From: Schizochytrium sp. TIO01 | Taxonomy: Eukaryota > Sar > Bigyra > Thraustochytrida > Thraustochytriidae | NCBI GenBank assembly: GCA_004764695.1 | Contig: SMSO01000037.1 | Coordinates: forward strand, 3,098,337 to 3,162,336 | DNA length: 64,000 bases | Direction of reading: 5' to 3' | Part shown: piece after piece, positions 35,801 through 45,622 of the stretch | Numbering within the stretch: position 1 is the stretch's first letter | Layout of the letters: the number at the start of each line of letters is the position of its first letter | Made by a program: the position numbers and the translations under genes | Notes under the pieces: generated by a model | The model's input: the letters and a program-made list of their open reading frames with translations, nothing else | Database searches by the model: none | Told to the model about the DNA's origin: nothing

Positions 35801-36414
35801 TCGAAAGTACTCAAAAGGACACTTACACAAATCATATGCAGGTCTGCAACGTCACCATACACTGATGAGCTTACATTCTGTTTGGACCTCTTCTTAGCCT
35901 TTCCAGATGAAGTTTGCTGGTTGTTTTTGCTGAGAGAGTAATAGCTTGGCCTCACATTTTCTAAGTAACCTTCCGCTTGATAAAGAGCGGCCTCAAAGTC
36001 TCCTGTCAAAATAGCTGCTCGAACTAGCCGCGCATAGCAGTCTGAAGCAGCCTGTTCACCTTGCGCAAGGGCCAAGCTCACCGCCTTCTGCAAAGAGAAA
36101 TATGCCTTCGCAAAACTGCCAAGCATATATTGTGCAAGACCTAATGTTGACCATAAATGAACTGATGAATTGTTTTCGTGTAGCACATGCTCAAGTAGTT
36201 GGACTGCAACATCATACTGACCATCTGCAGTAAGTAAAACTCCAAGTTCTCCTTGAGCTTGGAATTCGTCTGGCCTTCGTTTCACAAGAAGTGCAAGTTT
36301 TTGTTTTCTCAATACTCGAAGAGTTTTTGCAATATTTGAATCACTTGCAAGCACATTTGCCTCTTTCGATTTCTTGCGTGGGCATACAGGGATGGAATAA
36401 GCAGGAATCTCCAT
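32854..36414 (-). CDS. TPR protein with long disordered Ser/Asn/Glu-rich tail
   Basis: The 1186-residue protein is intronless and I cannot place it in a named family. Residues about 30-330 read as tetratricopeptide-like helical pairs, for example LGVLLTADGQYDVAVQLLEH and LGLAQYMLGSFAKAYFSLQK. This points to a scaffold or adaptor role. A basic KAKKRSK insert lies near residue 175. From about residue 370 to the end it is rich in Ser, Asn, Asp and Glu with few hydrophobic segments, so probably disordered. A short polyglutamine run encoded by CAG/CAA triplets lies near residue 525. No signal peptide or membrane segment is evident. It lies on the same strand as the STAND-TPR gene but 4.5 kb away. 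Function is unknown. Confidence 0.8.
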   Translation of the reverse strand: MEIPAYSIPVCPRKKSKEANVLASDSNIAKTLRVLRKQKLALLVKRRPDEFQAQGELGVLLTADGQYDVAVQLLEHVLHENNSSVHLWSTLGLAQYMLGSFAKAYFSLQKAVSLALAQGEQAASDCYARLVRAAILTGDFEAALYQAEGYLENVRPSYYSLSKNNQQTSSGKAKKRSKQNVSSSVYGDVADLHMICVSVLLSTFEAMRALNHLERIFDLIRKGKCVQYSHENLWVLVSRAYSVMGRATLSRKALDIACCQRDPVIIWQDLADLLLSQENYLGALLAADQGLIVCPISGFLLKIKQQCLEALQQARLSEFSEELVETRALLKNVTELEGLPDSARSSLSKRANFGTATVYYIRAEFELNVKSSGLGANDHESRIGSAKSHSDADTDNEDNRSENGESESNEATLITNDQNHSSTSLLNSTMPESEATMSFLDIPKKSFSRRMTRSEQQRSVLRLYSSRKSVAPIQNDIGDQASIYDNLDRSARLQRARSQRRAMKRLSTVKTNSLSDVQQQQQQQPFQRMSWTNTLTGRSSLHEIRATISRTSNAPFVKQPLVHQQSWPRKLGETDSTSDGSHAHLHTHHNSIGANESQLSMLLTNNEPSLRHQTTSLTADTSISSVHFNNTDRHLLSPGNPNDFVTGAPMPGLPFPKSTVEVDHTILEEEISEPSSEEISDHALPKNSNFTPKDLLENKSVSLNSGSSSIGNSNLSNDVELKSASMIESANVNTDGLKVNEERESHSEEGGEGEQGFDALLSSSRGSSQGSMIAPLDFSRLVLNSPPPNIEVSPGELYSGDVSPYADDFASTEELPKLLDHGKPSTSLGEAQALSDVESAADEVAFGRSTDGQTHVKKPASSVSMESSKDSEIIEELSDPSSDHSVDQQIEDETSETTSISSGSGDASPQMGDKGSIDEIIDRNRLTQDVDTIPIGDPNARISSNQSSTFDYVGSPNVSTAHTENIKLNGSEHSSVIPKVVSSMGLSSIAENRHHNVKNDLEPEDALPGTKSHLQGAAESKQKYDSLYRKSDPIESVRALMEFINAEDDLERESKQSILTNYTQRPRSPEVQNSQALATFNSSSSRVVGIQASSKSVTPMDSSGLVAKGRDTMQHNTDTSNEKRSDVLIKTEVSSVGSHGLLNLTHEEVEKKPQNTVEAAEALLNLLANDSMSDESLDELSSTDSA

Positions 36415-37383
36415 TTCGTTTCTAACCTGATCGTCGCGCCCCTTTCAAGGTCCACGTCGAACAAAGTTCTTCTCCGCAGCAAGCGAAGGTCGCACTGCTA
36501 CTACCTGTCACTTATCATTGAGCGTTCTCAAAGTAAAAATTAACTTGCTTTACGCGCAAATACATGCCTTCAGGCTCCATGCGCATCCAATGCTAAATCG
36601 CATTGATCCGTTGTGCAGTATAAGACTCAGATCGATTACCAGTAGGTAGTAAGTAGGCGGGTAATACCTGCTAAATACACATAGACGTAGCACATTTGAC
36701 TACTATTTACTATAGGCTTGCTGCAAATACTTAGAAGTATAGTGGTACCTACTAAGGTTGTATCTACTTTCTTTAATTTGAAAAAAAGGATAAAGATAGA
36801 TATAGATAAAGATTATCACGCAGTATTATCATGCAAGCAGAATAGAGGATAGATTGTATGACAAGGTAGCACCAGTCCCAGAACTTCGAGATTGCTCAAG
36901 CGAAAACGCTCACGAAAACTCAGGTAAGTTCGACGACCCTTGCAGCAGACTTTTATTCTCACGTACGAACCGCCGCCAGGAGCAGTCTAAGTGGAGGAAC
37001 GATGGCCGCGAAAATCGAGGCGATTGAAAGGACGGTCTGCGCCTCATGCTTGAGCTTGGACATAGGAGAATGAGAATTGGATATCCAGTATGATGTGTCC
37101 TTCTCTCCTCTAATATGGGGTGCGATTGCATGCAGGTATTGGACTAGCATGGGTAGAGCTCCTACCATGCAGAAAATCCTATTGTACTTGAAAACACTTG
37201 ATCGGGAATATCAACGCACGAACCGATTCATCAAAATATGCTAATAAGCTAAATCACAGGAACCAACGTTTAAGGGTGACTATTCTGTCTGATTGGACTC
37301 TGAGGACTAACAACCATGATGGTCTATCACTTTTACGGTTAACAAACCTAAATTAAACTCCTCACAACAGTTACTCTACGCAA
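36415..37383. promoter_or_regulatory. Divergent upstream region, TPR protein / dienelactone hydrolase
   Basis: This 969-bp region separates two divergent ATG codons and should contain both promoters. It holds several TAGGTA/GGTACCTAC motifs between 36641 and 36760. A consensus splice donor CAG/GTAAGT at 36924 and an acceptor-like CTCACAACAG ending at 37370 could delimit a leader intron of the hydrolase gene. No coding exon is evident. Confidence 0.45.
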
Positions 37384-38743
37384 ATGGCAACCATGCAGGC
37401 TATTGAGAAGACCGTGTCTGGCATCCCGGTGCACATCTACAAGGGCACCAGCTCCAAGGGTGCTCTTGTGCTTCTCCAGGTAAGTTAATAATAACTTTAC
37501 ACGTCTTTTGCTGCTGGCGATGCGTTCATTCTTTGGCCTAATGCAGACTATGCTTGACTATTTGATCGAGGCAGAAAGACTTACTGATGAGTGATATTGA
37601 CAGGAATGGTGGGGTATCACTGAGGAGCTCAAGCTCCAGGCCCAGCATGTTGTAGCCCACCGTGGTTGCACCGTCCTCCTCCCGGACCTTTACAAGGGTG
37701 AATCCACTCTTGATGCTGAGGAGGCTCACCACAAGATGAGCAACCTTGACTGTAAGTTTTAGAGCTTTACTGGATTATAGTGTCCTCAAGTGTCTTTTTT
37801 CGTGCAAGATTGAACGTGACAAAGTTGCTAACCATTGTTTTTTTTTTTTTTTTTTGTAAAAACAATTTGACAAATTTTGATTTCGTAGTTCCCCAGGCCG
37901 TCAAGGAGATTGGTATTGTCGCTCAGTACCTTAAGGACGAAGAGAGCTGCGAGAACGTTGGAGTTATGGGCTTCTGCATGGTATGTTGTTCATATTGTTT
38001 GGGTGCATGATTTCCATGTAAGAATATGTGCGGATCTTGAGCTAACACTCTCGTTTTCACGGTGTTTTTGATTATTTGTTTTGGTAAAATAGGGTGGTGC
38101 TCTTGCCACTGCTGCATCCATCAACTGCACTGACTCTGATGGAAAGCCTCTCTTTGCTTGCGGCCTCCCATTCTATGGAATCCCTCCTCTTGAGCTTGCG
38201 GTAAGTTAATTGCATGGTTCATTTTCAAAGAAAGTAGTTTATGTGATCTAACGTTGCAGGAGCTCATTTGCCCATCCGCGGTGATAAAATCAATGAAACG
38301 GAAAACAGGACCCGAGCACCTGCAAGGTCCCGCTCTCTTGCCACTTCGGCTCTCGTGACAACATGGCTGGCTTCTCGGATCCCGAGGCCCAGGACAAATT
38401 CGAGGAGGCCCTTAAGAAGTCTGGCGTTGAGTTCGAGTTCTTCCGTTACGAGAAGTGTGGCCACGCCTTCATGAACAGTAAGTTTTTTTCGAGCAACATT
38501 ATAGTTTATGAAAGATCACCCGTTTAAACTTTACTAACACTTGCACAATCAAATAAACTTTCTGAACCCTGACTCCTTACTTAATTATACGTCTTCGCTT
38601 ATTTAGGTCTTCCTGAGTCTGTTGCTCGCAAGAAGGAGCTCGGCCAGATTGGCGATGGCGAGAACGACGCCAAGCACGATCCGTCCTCCATCACCACTGC
38701 CTGGGTGCGCTCCTTTAACTTCCTCCAGAAGCACAGCATCTAA
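37384..38743 (+). CDS. Dienelactone hydrolase family protein, six exons
   Basis: I reconstruct exons 37384-37479, 37604-37751, 37889-37980, 38093-38200, 38309-38477 and 38607-38743. They give 750 bases and 249 residues, the usual size for this alpha/beta-hydrolase family. The introns begin GTAAGT or GTATGT, end in AG, and phases match at each junction. The nucleophile elbow GFCMGG places the catalytic Cys at 111, HFGSRDN supplies Asp165 and KCGHAF supplies His200, so the Cys-Asp-His triad is complete. Family members hydrolyse dienelactones and related esters or lactones; the actual substrate here is unknown. Intron 4 has a misleading earlier AG at 38259, but only the acceptor at 38308 keeps frame and yields the family-like ELADPS junction. 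Codon use is highly biased, which suggests strong expression. Confidence 0.9.
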
Positions 38744-39197
38744 TTTGATAAAATCTAAACTAAATCTCCCTTTTTCTGTTTGGTACGGCCTCTATATGAA
38801 AGACAATCTAAGTTAGGTATGCTTTAAACTATGGAGCCCCTGTAGCTATCCTCGTCTTCAATCCTCACCTTGGCAATGGACTAATTCGAAGATCCGTTCT
38901 ATGAAATAAGATGGGGGTATACAAGAAAATAATCCTATTGGCTTTCTTTAACTTTGAATATGCCAACTACTATAATGAGAAAAGGAATTACTCCAATCAT
39001 AACCCCTAAGAAATGACCAGAGGAGTGTGTACTACAGGCAGAATTGCTGAAGCAGGAGCAAACTAATCAGATGACAGGCACAAGAGCGTAGCTGCACTGT
39101 GCGGATTCTCGTAGCTTTATACGCGAGGTTTCATTTGGTGGTTTGACCACGTCATTCACCTCTACCTGTTCCACGACCTGAGGAGTGTCTGACAACT
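38744..39197. other. Intergenic region between two plus-strand genes
   Basis: This 454-bp region holds the 3' flank of the hydrolase gene and the promoter of the next gene. I see no repeat array, RNA gene or open frame of interest. Confidence 0.6.
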
Positions 39198-41954
39198 ATG
39201 CAGAGGCGTCCACGATCGTTCGTGACGACATGGCACGACCAACCTCCAAACCTACAGAAAAGAGGCACTCGACCCAGTCTAAACCCAAGTGAGCTTGGTA
39301 CATCAACACGAAATTTATTACATCAAGTTCCTCAGTTAGCAAATTCGTCTCCCAAAGGAAAGGTATCGGTTCCACGAGCACCGTCTAAGCCAAAACGAAG
39401 CTTGTTTCGAGCAGATTTTGATGCTTCGCCAAAGGAGCAGTACCTCGTGCCTGCACAGCCTACTATAGACTCAATAGGTATAACCTCAAAAAAGGCCAAT
39501 TTGTTGGAAGGCCCTCGACGATATACCGTAGCAGGAGAAGAGTCAGCTCATCAGAGAGCCTTGAAAAAATTAAACAACGAAGAAACGAAAGATCAAACAG
39601 GCACCAACAGGCATTCTTCTGCAGTAACTGACACTCAGCATAGCAGAATAGGTCCAACTGCCAAGAAACCCTTGAATCAAGCATCACGTGGGTCGTCCAC
39701 AAATGATTTGCTGAAGCCTCGAATTACACGACAACGTACAGAAGCATTGATCCGTGATGCTGTAAATGAGCTAGCACAAGCACCAGTGAAGACTAGACGC
39801 TTGACCATTGAGAAAAGGTCATCTCTGCTTCTCGAAGCTCTTCACAAGTCAGGAGGTACGAAATTTCTTCAAGACATGGCCTCTAAAAACACAACGTTAG
39901 TCACTATGGAGGATTCTGTAGAGAAAGACAGAACATATCAGAACATGTCCTCATACATGATGAGCTTTCGAGGAACTAATCCCCTCGCCCCTCGAGTAAA
40001 TCAGATTGGATCCGATAGAAATGAGGAAGGTGATGAAGATGGAAATGAATCGGAAGGGGAAACAGACGGCATGCAAGGACGCCTCAAGTTATCCTCAGCA
40101 AGATCTACAATGAAACGGAGTTCGCAACGACGGCTTCATTCAGGATCATCGAATGGGATGTCCAACTCTCCTCAAGCTGGGAAACGTGAAAGCAATCAGT
40201 CAGAAGAGCAACTTGAAACTGAAGAAGCACCCGTAGAAAGTGCGCGTGTAAGAGTGATTCGCAAACTACGTCTTGTCGGACGCATGGCTGTTGTTATGCG
40301 AAACTACCGTTTAGAGGCTGAAGAGAAATTACGATTAGACCGAATTGAGAAGCGCTGGAATCTTGTGCGGCAAATTGCAAAGGCCTCGTTGGCCATTCTT
40401 CACATGCGCAAAGGCGTTACTGATGGAACACAAGGGACTTGGTTTGAAGACTATCCGAAGCTACGCAAAAACCTGCTTACTCACCCAGCAGAACGATCGC
40501 CACGTGATATTCAGGAAATCGCCCTTGAGCTTGCGAACATTCGAACTATAAGCGAATATAATATACCTCTCCCTGATCGTATACGTATTGCGCAGTCAGC
40601 AGAACTCGAGGTATGTCCATCTGGCCAAGCAATATTTCATCAAAATGATGAGGGCAGCTATTTCTACATTATTCTTGCAGGTAAAGTTTCTATTCAAGTA
40701 AGGGATACAGAATCCTTATCGCTGGGTTATCAAGACTCATCAGATCGATTAAATCGAAGTCGAAGAGGTACGCGAAGGCGGTCCTCTTCGTCGAACACTG
40801 TGAGTCGAAGAGCAAGTACAAGTTCGGAATCTGGTTCTCTGGCAATGCAACGTGGATTCCGACCTAGGACATCATCTCAAGGCGAAAAGCGACAGGGAAA
40901 CATTCGAGGAACCCCAGAAAGTGGACGTCGAGGAACACCGCCTACCCAAGACCGTCCTGTGCGTCATGCAAATCTTGAAACGCGAATCTTCGGGGAAGCT
41001 CGAGCCGCAGAGCTGAATCAGTCTGTGCAACATCACGCCAAACGGAAGAACCAGGTCACCTTTACTGAAGTTGCTGTCTTGAGGGCCGGACAATCGTTTG
41101 GTGGTCTTGGTCTACGTACTGTTGCTCTCGGAAAACGCAAAGCTTCTGCAATTGCTGCAGAGTATACAGAGATGTTGCGTATTGATGCTGTGAGCTACAG
41201 AGATGCTTTTATGAGTCACGAGATGGAGCTTATATCTAAACCTGCCCAATTTATTAAAGATCTACCTCATTTTGCAGGTTTATCAGAAGATGAGGTTACA
41301 CAACTTGCATATAATGTTCGCATTGCACAATATGCCAGCGGGAGTGTGATTTTTAGACAAGGTTTCCCTGTCGATGATACAAAATATTTTGGAATCGTAA
41401 AAGTCGGACGATGTAGACGCATCAAACTTATTCAGCGCAATGGAGAAGACCCATCGCTCGAGGATCTTCATCGGATTGCTGGGGATGATCAAGTCACAAG
41501 TTCTACGAACGAGCTCTACGAGTATACTCTGGGATCTGTTGGCCCAGGAGGAATTCTCGCGGAGGGAAGCATTTTAGCTGATGCTAACAACACAAGAATG
41601 CATCCCCATGCAGTTGTTGCAGAAACATGTGTGGAGATTTTATACATTGCTCGTAATGCGCTCGTCTTCACACTTCGCAATGGCAATAAGTTTCGTAAAT
41701 TGCTTAAATTGTTGCCTGTAGTCCCGCACAAAGACAAGTTAAGCGATTTACTAGACCAGCAGCATATATGGGAACGTTTTCAGCGTCGCTTTGTCCACGA
41801 AATTCTCAAAGAATCGCCTCGTGGACGAAAAATTGCTTCATTAATTGAGCGCCAAGAGCCACCACGGCTTGTGGATGTAATGAAATTAGAACGAGATCGC
41901 ATTAGAAGCAAAGAGTTGGCAGACGCTCAGAATCGTCCAGCACACTCTCAATAG
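39198..41954 (+). CDS. Protein with two cyclic-nucleotide-binding-like domains
   Basis: The 918-residue intronless protein has a disordered N-terminal third and a basic helical segment near residues 345-410. Two cNMP-binding-type beta-barrels follow. The first spans about 445-500 and 620-670 and is split by a Ser/Arg-rich insert of about 115 residues (504-618). It ends in SFGGLGLRTVALGKRKASAI. The second spans about 687-830, with LPHFAGLSEDEV and a cassette-like GGILAEGSILAD. In canonical cassettes a Glu and an Arg contact the ribose and phosphate. Here the first domain has Gly at the Glu position, and the second seems to lack the Arg. No kinase, channel or GEF domain is present, so it may be a regulatory or scaffold protein. 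It is convergent with ERV46/ERGIC3. Confidence 0.85.
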   Translation: MQRRPRSFVTTWHDQPPNLQKRGTRPSLNPSELGTSTRNLLHQVPQLANSSPKGKVSVPRAPSKPKRSLFRADFDASPKEQYLVPAQPTIDSIGITSKKANLLEGPRRYTVAGEESAHQRALKKLNNEETKDQTGTNRHSSAVTDTQHSRIGPTAKKPLNQASRGSSTNDLLKPRITRQRTEALIRDAVNELAQAPVKTRRLTIEKRSSLLLEALHKSGGTKFLQDMASKNTTLVTMEDSVEKDRTYQNMSSYMMSFRGTNPLAPRVNQIGSDRNEEGDEDGNESEGETDGMQGRLKLSSARSTMKRSSQRRLHSGSSNGMSNSPQAGKRESNQSEEQLETEEAPVESARVRVIRKLRLVGRMAVVMRNYRLEAEEKLRLDRIEKRWNLVRQIAKASLAILHMRKGVTDGTQGTWFEDYPKLRKNLLTHPAERSPRDIQEIALELANIRTISEYNIPLPDRIRIAQSAELEVCPSGQAIFHQNDEGSYFYIILAGKVSIQVRDTESLSLGYQDSSDRLNRSRRGTRRRSSSSNTVSRRASTSSESGSLAMQRGFRPRTSSQGEKRQGNIRGTPESGRRGTPPTQDRPVRHANLETRIFGEARAAELNQSVQHHAKRKNQVTFTEVAVLRAGQSFGGLGLRTVALGKRKASAIAAEYTEMLRIDAVSYRDAFMSHEMELISKPAQFIKDLPHFAGLSEDEVTQLAYNVRIAQYASGSVIFRQGFPVDDTKYFGIVKVGRCRRIKLIQRNGEDPSLEDLHRIAGDDQVTSSTNELYEYTLGSVGPGGILAEGSILADANNTRMHPHAVVAETCVEILYIARNALVFTLRNGNKFRKLLKLLPVVPHKDKLSDLLDQQHIWERFQRRFVHEILKESPRGRKIASLIERQEPPRLVDVMKLERDRIRSKELADAQNRPAHSQ

Positions 41955-42188
41955 AGAACAGGCGGAGTAGACAAGGAAAGTGATATGGTTGTACAATACT
42001 AAGAACATGAAAAAGATTGTTAAATTTGTTTTAATTATGGAGTGTAAGGCGATTACTTTCATGAAGGTACTATTCACCTCTTTTCCTAAATAGTAGAGGT
42101 CATGCGCTAAAATGCAATATGAGCATTAACCGCGGCAGTGGCCATAGGGTACTAAGCTTTTTTTTTTCTTTTTTTTTTCTTTTCCTTT

Positions 42189-43550
42189 CTAGACGCGCTT
42201 ACACAAGACCTTAGCCAAAGATCCATCTAAAAATTTGGAAAATGCAAGTGTCCCACCAACAATTGCTAATAGATCAACTAGCACTTGCGTCACTGTAAGA
42301 ACACGATCTTTACGAACGATTGCGAAGGGTGAAATATCGTACACAAAGAAAACACCCGGTAGCTGTGAGATCGTTGTCCCTTGAGAAGCAAGCGCTGAGC
42401 CTAGGCCTGCCCGTGCAAGGCGTCTTTTCTCTGAAATCGTAATGGGCTCATCTGACCCATGGCCCTCCGCCTCGGCTTTTGCGCGACGCTGTTCCTCTTC
42501 TTCGATCTCGCGCCTCAGCTCGGCCTCTTGCTTAATCCGCTCTGCAATTTTCTCTTCGCTATCTCCAATAAGCGTAAGCTGTTCAGAAGCTGTATATTGA
42601 AAGTATCTGTCGCCATTGTAGAGCATTGGTACGACCTCGATAAAGTATTGAAATGCTGCAGTCTGTGCCATATGCGGATCGACGATCTGCACTTTGCCGG
42701 CAAGAGGGTCTACCGCTCCCTGCGGTAGTCGAGATGCCCCAAACCAAAGTTTGTGAATCGTATGTGATGTGTTAAAAAATGGTAGCTGAGCAGGCGAGAA
42801 CTGGTGAAGAAGTCTTCCATTAACGCTCTTTCCATGGCCCAATGCTACATGAAAGTTGCCTGCAACTTTATTTACCTCGAATATCCCCTCCACATTGCAT
42901 CCATGTTCCGGGGCATGCTGACCTTCTAGAAGTTTTGTGGGATCAACGCCATCTTTGCGTTCTTGTTCACACTGCGGTGCTTTGGCCATAATGTTGTACA
43001 CATCCCAGTTCTTCTCAATGTATGCCTCCACAAGCTCTGCGCATGAGTTGCAGCATCTGCCCAGGTCGCCAGCCCCAAAGCAGTCTCCACATTCGCTATC
43101 AGGTTTCCTACGCACGCCTCGCTCCACAACGTGCTTCTTCACAGAGGCCTCAACGTCTAGATGGTGCTCGCCCGTAGCATCCATAGCAATAAACTCGACC
43201 TGAGAGCATGCCAGAGCGTGAAAAGTCACATTCACGTTAATGCGGAGCTGCTCGCGCAGTGTGGTATCCACTTCAATTTTCTCGGAGAAGTCTCGTGACA
43301 GAGCCTCCCCAACAAGTTGAACGAGCACCATAACAATAACTGCAACAGCTGTCAAGAGCCAAACAGCGCCACCAGAGCTTGTGCGGACCTCGATGTCATG
43401 AGCTACTTTGGGCAGCAGATCGAAACGAGCTAACCGCCGACCAGAGCCATGCGAACCAATAAGACCGTCAGGTGAGCTCACACGCCCTACTGTACGACGC
43501 TGCTGCAGACCACTGTGGGCCCGCGCGGAGGAGGAGGAGGAGGACTCCAT
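42189..43550 (-). CDS. ERGIC3: ERV46/ERGIC3-type ER-Golgi cargo receptor
   Basis: The 453-residue protein matches the ERV46/ERGIC3 family, which cycles between ER and Golgi in COPII/COPI vesicles as cargo receptor with ERV41. The N-terminus is cytosolic and Ser-rich with the family-typical RLARFDLLPKVAHDIEVRT. A first membrane span is at about 61-83. A large lumenal domain carries the Cys-rich signature CGDCFGAGDLGRCCNSC, and a second span is at about 416-440. A very short cytosolic tail ends in KRV. A charged insert rich in Glu/Lys/Arg (about residues 325-395) lies late in the lumenal domain and looks longer than in yeast or animal homologues. The gene is intronless and convergent with the cNMP-domain gene. 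Confidence 0.95.
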   Translation of the reverse strand: MESSSSSSARAHSGLQQRRTVGRVSSPDGLIGSHGSGRRLARFDLLPKVAHDIEVRTSSGGAVWLLTAVAVIVMVLVQLVGEALSRDFSEKIEVDTTLREQLRINVNVTFHALACSQVEFIAMDATGEHHLDVEASVKKHVVERGVRRKPDSECGDCFGAGDLGRCCNSCAELVEAYIEKNWDVYNIMAKAPQCEQERKDGVDPTKLLEGQHAPEHGCNVEGIFEVNKVAGNFHVALGHGKSVNGRLLHQFSPAQLPFFNTSHTIHKLWFGASRLPQGAVDPLAGKVQIVDPHMAQTAAFQYFIEVVPMLYNGDRYFQYTASEQLTLIGDSEEKIAERIKQEAELRREIEEEEQRRAKAEAEGHGSDEPITISEKRRLARAGLGSALASQGTTISQLPGVFFVYDISPFAIVRKDRVLTVTQVLVDLLAIVGGTLAFSKFLDGSLAKVLCKRV

Positions 43551-43945
43551 AGCTCGAAGAATTTGAGGTTTAGTAGACTATTATGGGGGGACATGGTTTA
43601 TAATTGAAACGATAGAATAAAGGATTCTCGATTATAAGCCTTCAAGTGAGAAACATGCGTTTGCTAAAGTTGGGCAAGATGAGCAATCATTGGCTAAATT
43701 GCTGGAGTAAATGAAGAGGAGATGACCTGGACGTAGTGGACGGGAACACGCAGGGAGACTGATTTGACTTTGGTTTTAGAGAAAATAGATTGGTTTAAGT
43801 TTTTATAGTTCGCATTTTCACAGGGGCTCAACCCTCCTGTCGACCTGAATAAATCAGGATAGAATATGTGATTAAGATGAGCTTAACAACTTGCCAAGTA
43901 TACTCAGCGAAGAGTGGAAATATTCGAGTGAAGTTGTTTGGCTGA

Positions 43946-43970
43946 CTCTCTTTCTCTCTCTCTCTCTCTT
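43946..43970. repeat. (TC)n dinucleotide repeat
   Basis: A pyrimidine tract of about twelve CT/TC steps with one TTTC interruption, in non-coding sequence. Confidence 0.85.
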
Positions 43971-45512
43971 TCCAAGGAACAAATTTGTCAGAATTATTTT
44001 CAAGGGCTCTATTGGCTGGTTGGGTTTTTCCCACTGTGCCAAATAGGGCGAGATTTGACACGAATAAGCAAAGCATTATGTAGTTAGTGTTATTGGAGTA
44101 TGCTTTAACATCCATGCTAAGACATTTCGTAGAGAGTTTTGAATCCGAGGTATAGCTGTGTAAATTTTTGTTTTGTTAGAGGATAGAATGTTCTGTTTCA
44201 TACAGAGATCTTTAGATTCACATAGAGAAAAAGGAAACACTATATTCATCACCCGTCGGTGCAGAGATAATAGTGTTTGCTTTCCTTTCGGAGAACTGAG
44301 GAGCTCAAATGTCTTTTGAGAGTTACATGATGTATACTGACCCCACTTTAAACACTTTAAAGAATACAAGTCCATGAATCAGAGGTCACATCTCTCAACT
44401 ATACTTTTAGTGTTTGCCAATACTTGCTAAGCAACTCTCTTACCCAACCTGCGGATAGCCTAATAAAGCGAAACTACGTTACTCACTCAACAATTGAGTA
44501 TACGCCTTGTAAACCAATTTTGGAGCTAATGAAAGCCCTGCGCAATTGCTACCACTCACCCCATGAATATGTTATAGGCAATTACACCTTCAATAGGTGA
44601 TCTTGGATATTTTTTAAATGATCCTTTCTTCTTCATTATCACCCTCATTATCCTAGTTTCACATCATTCGACGCAACCTCATCCTTAATCAAAGCCCTCG
44701 CACCGGTTCTCGACCTTTCCTTCGATGCGTACCTAAACAGACGCAAGGCTTGATTGAGTTGTTCTCCTCAGATACGAGCTGAGGTCAACTTTGACACAGG
44801 TATCAACTTGAAGAAGACAACCCTTGCATGAGAATTGCGAGGTTCGTTGGGACTTGAGAGCGCCCTATATGCGGGCCAAATTGCTCCGGGTGCGGTCTCG
44901 CGGCCTTATAGCGGGCAGTTTCTGCATCGGTGGTTTTCGCAGCTGTCTAAATGGCCAAAGATGGCGTTTACAGCATTTCCGACGAGAAAGTATTCGACTT
45001 GCTCAAAATTGCAATTTACAAAAGATAAGTCCCATGAACGGCATGAGAGCTACGCCAAATTCAGCCTCGACACCCACTCGCAGTGAAGATGACGGCACCT
45101 TCCTACCTAGCAGCTTGCTTGCTACTTTCTGCCAGCTCTGTGCAACGGGAGCGGAGGCTTTGCGCTCGGCACCGAGCTCTGGGAGGCAATCGGTGCAATG
45201 GTGTTGAAAGGGTTCCCTTCCTACCTCGCACAAGGGTTGAATGAGGTCAAGAGCTGTGGATGAGAACCTCCGGCTCCGCAAAGTGTCCATTTACAGAATC
45301 AGCCATATCCTGCCGTATCCTTCGTTCCCAGACGCAGAGCTTTGCTCGTGCTGGGACTTCCATCATCATCTCGCTGCATAATCGCCCAAGGCCACCCACC
45401 ATGGCCGTGGTAACGAGTGGCATTGCTGGAAAACTCGTGCGGCGGGTGCTTTTGGAGCGATCTGCTGTTCGATTACTGACTGATCGACAACAGAATAGGT
45501 AAAAGAAAGCTT

Positions 45513-45514
<2 letters not shown>

Positions 45515-45544
<30 letters not shown>

Positions 45545-45622
45545 CATACATACATACATACATACATACATACATACATACATACATACATACATACATA
45601 CATGCATACGCACATACATACC
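45515..45622. repeat. (ATAC)n microsatellite, long array
   Basis: About 22 perfect ATAC units to 45602, followed by a few variants (ATGC, GCAC). The array is responsible for the repeated Met-Tyr-Val-Cys peptide in the minus-strand open frame at 45366-45815, which is not a gene. Confidence 0.95.
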
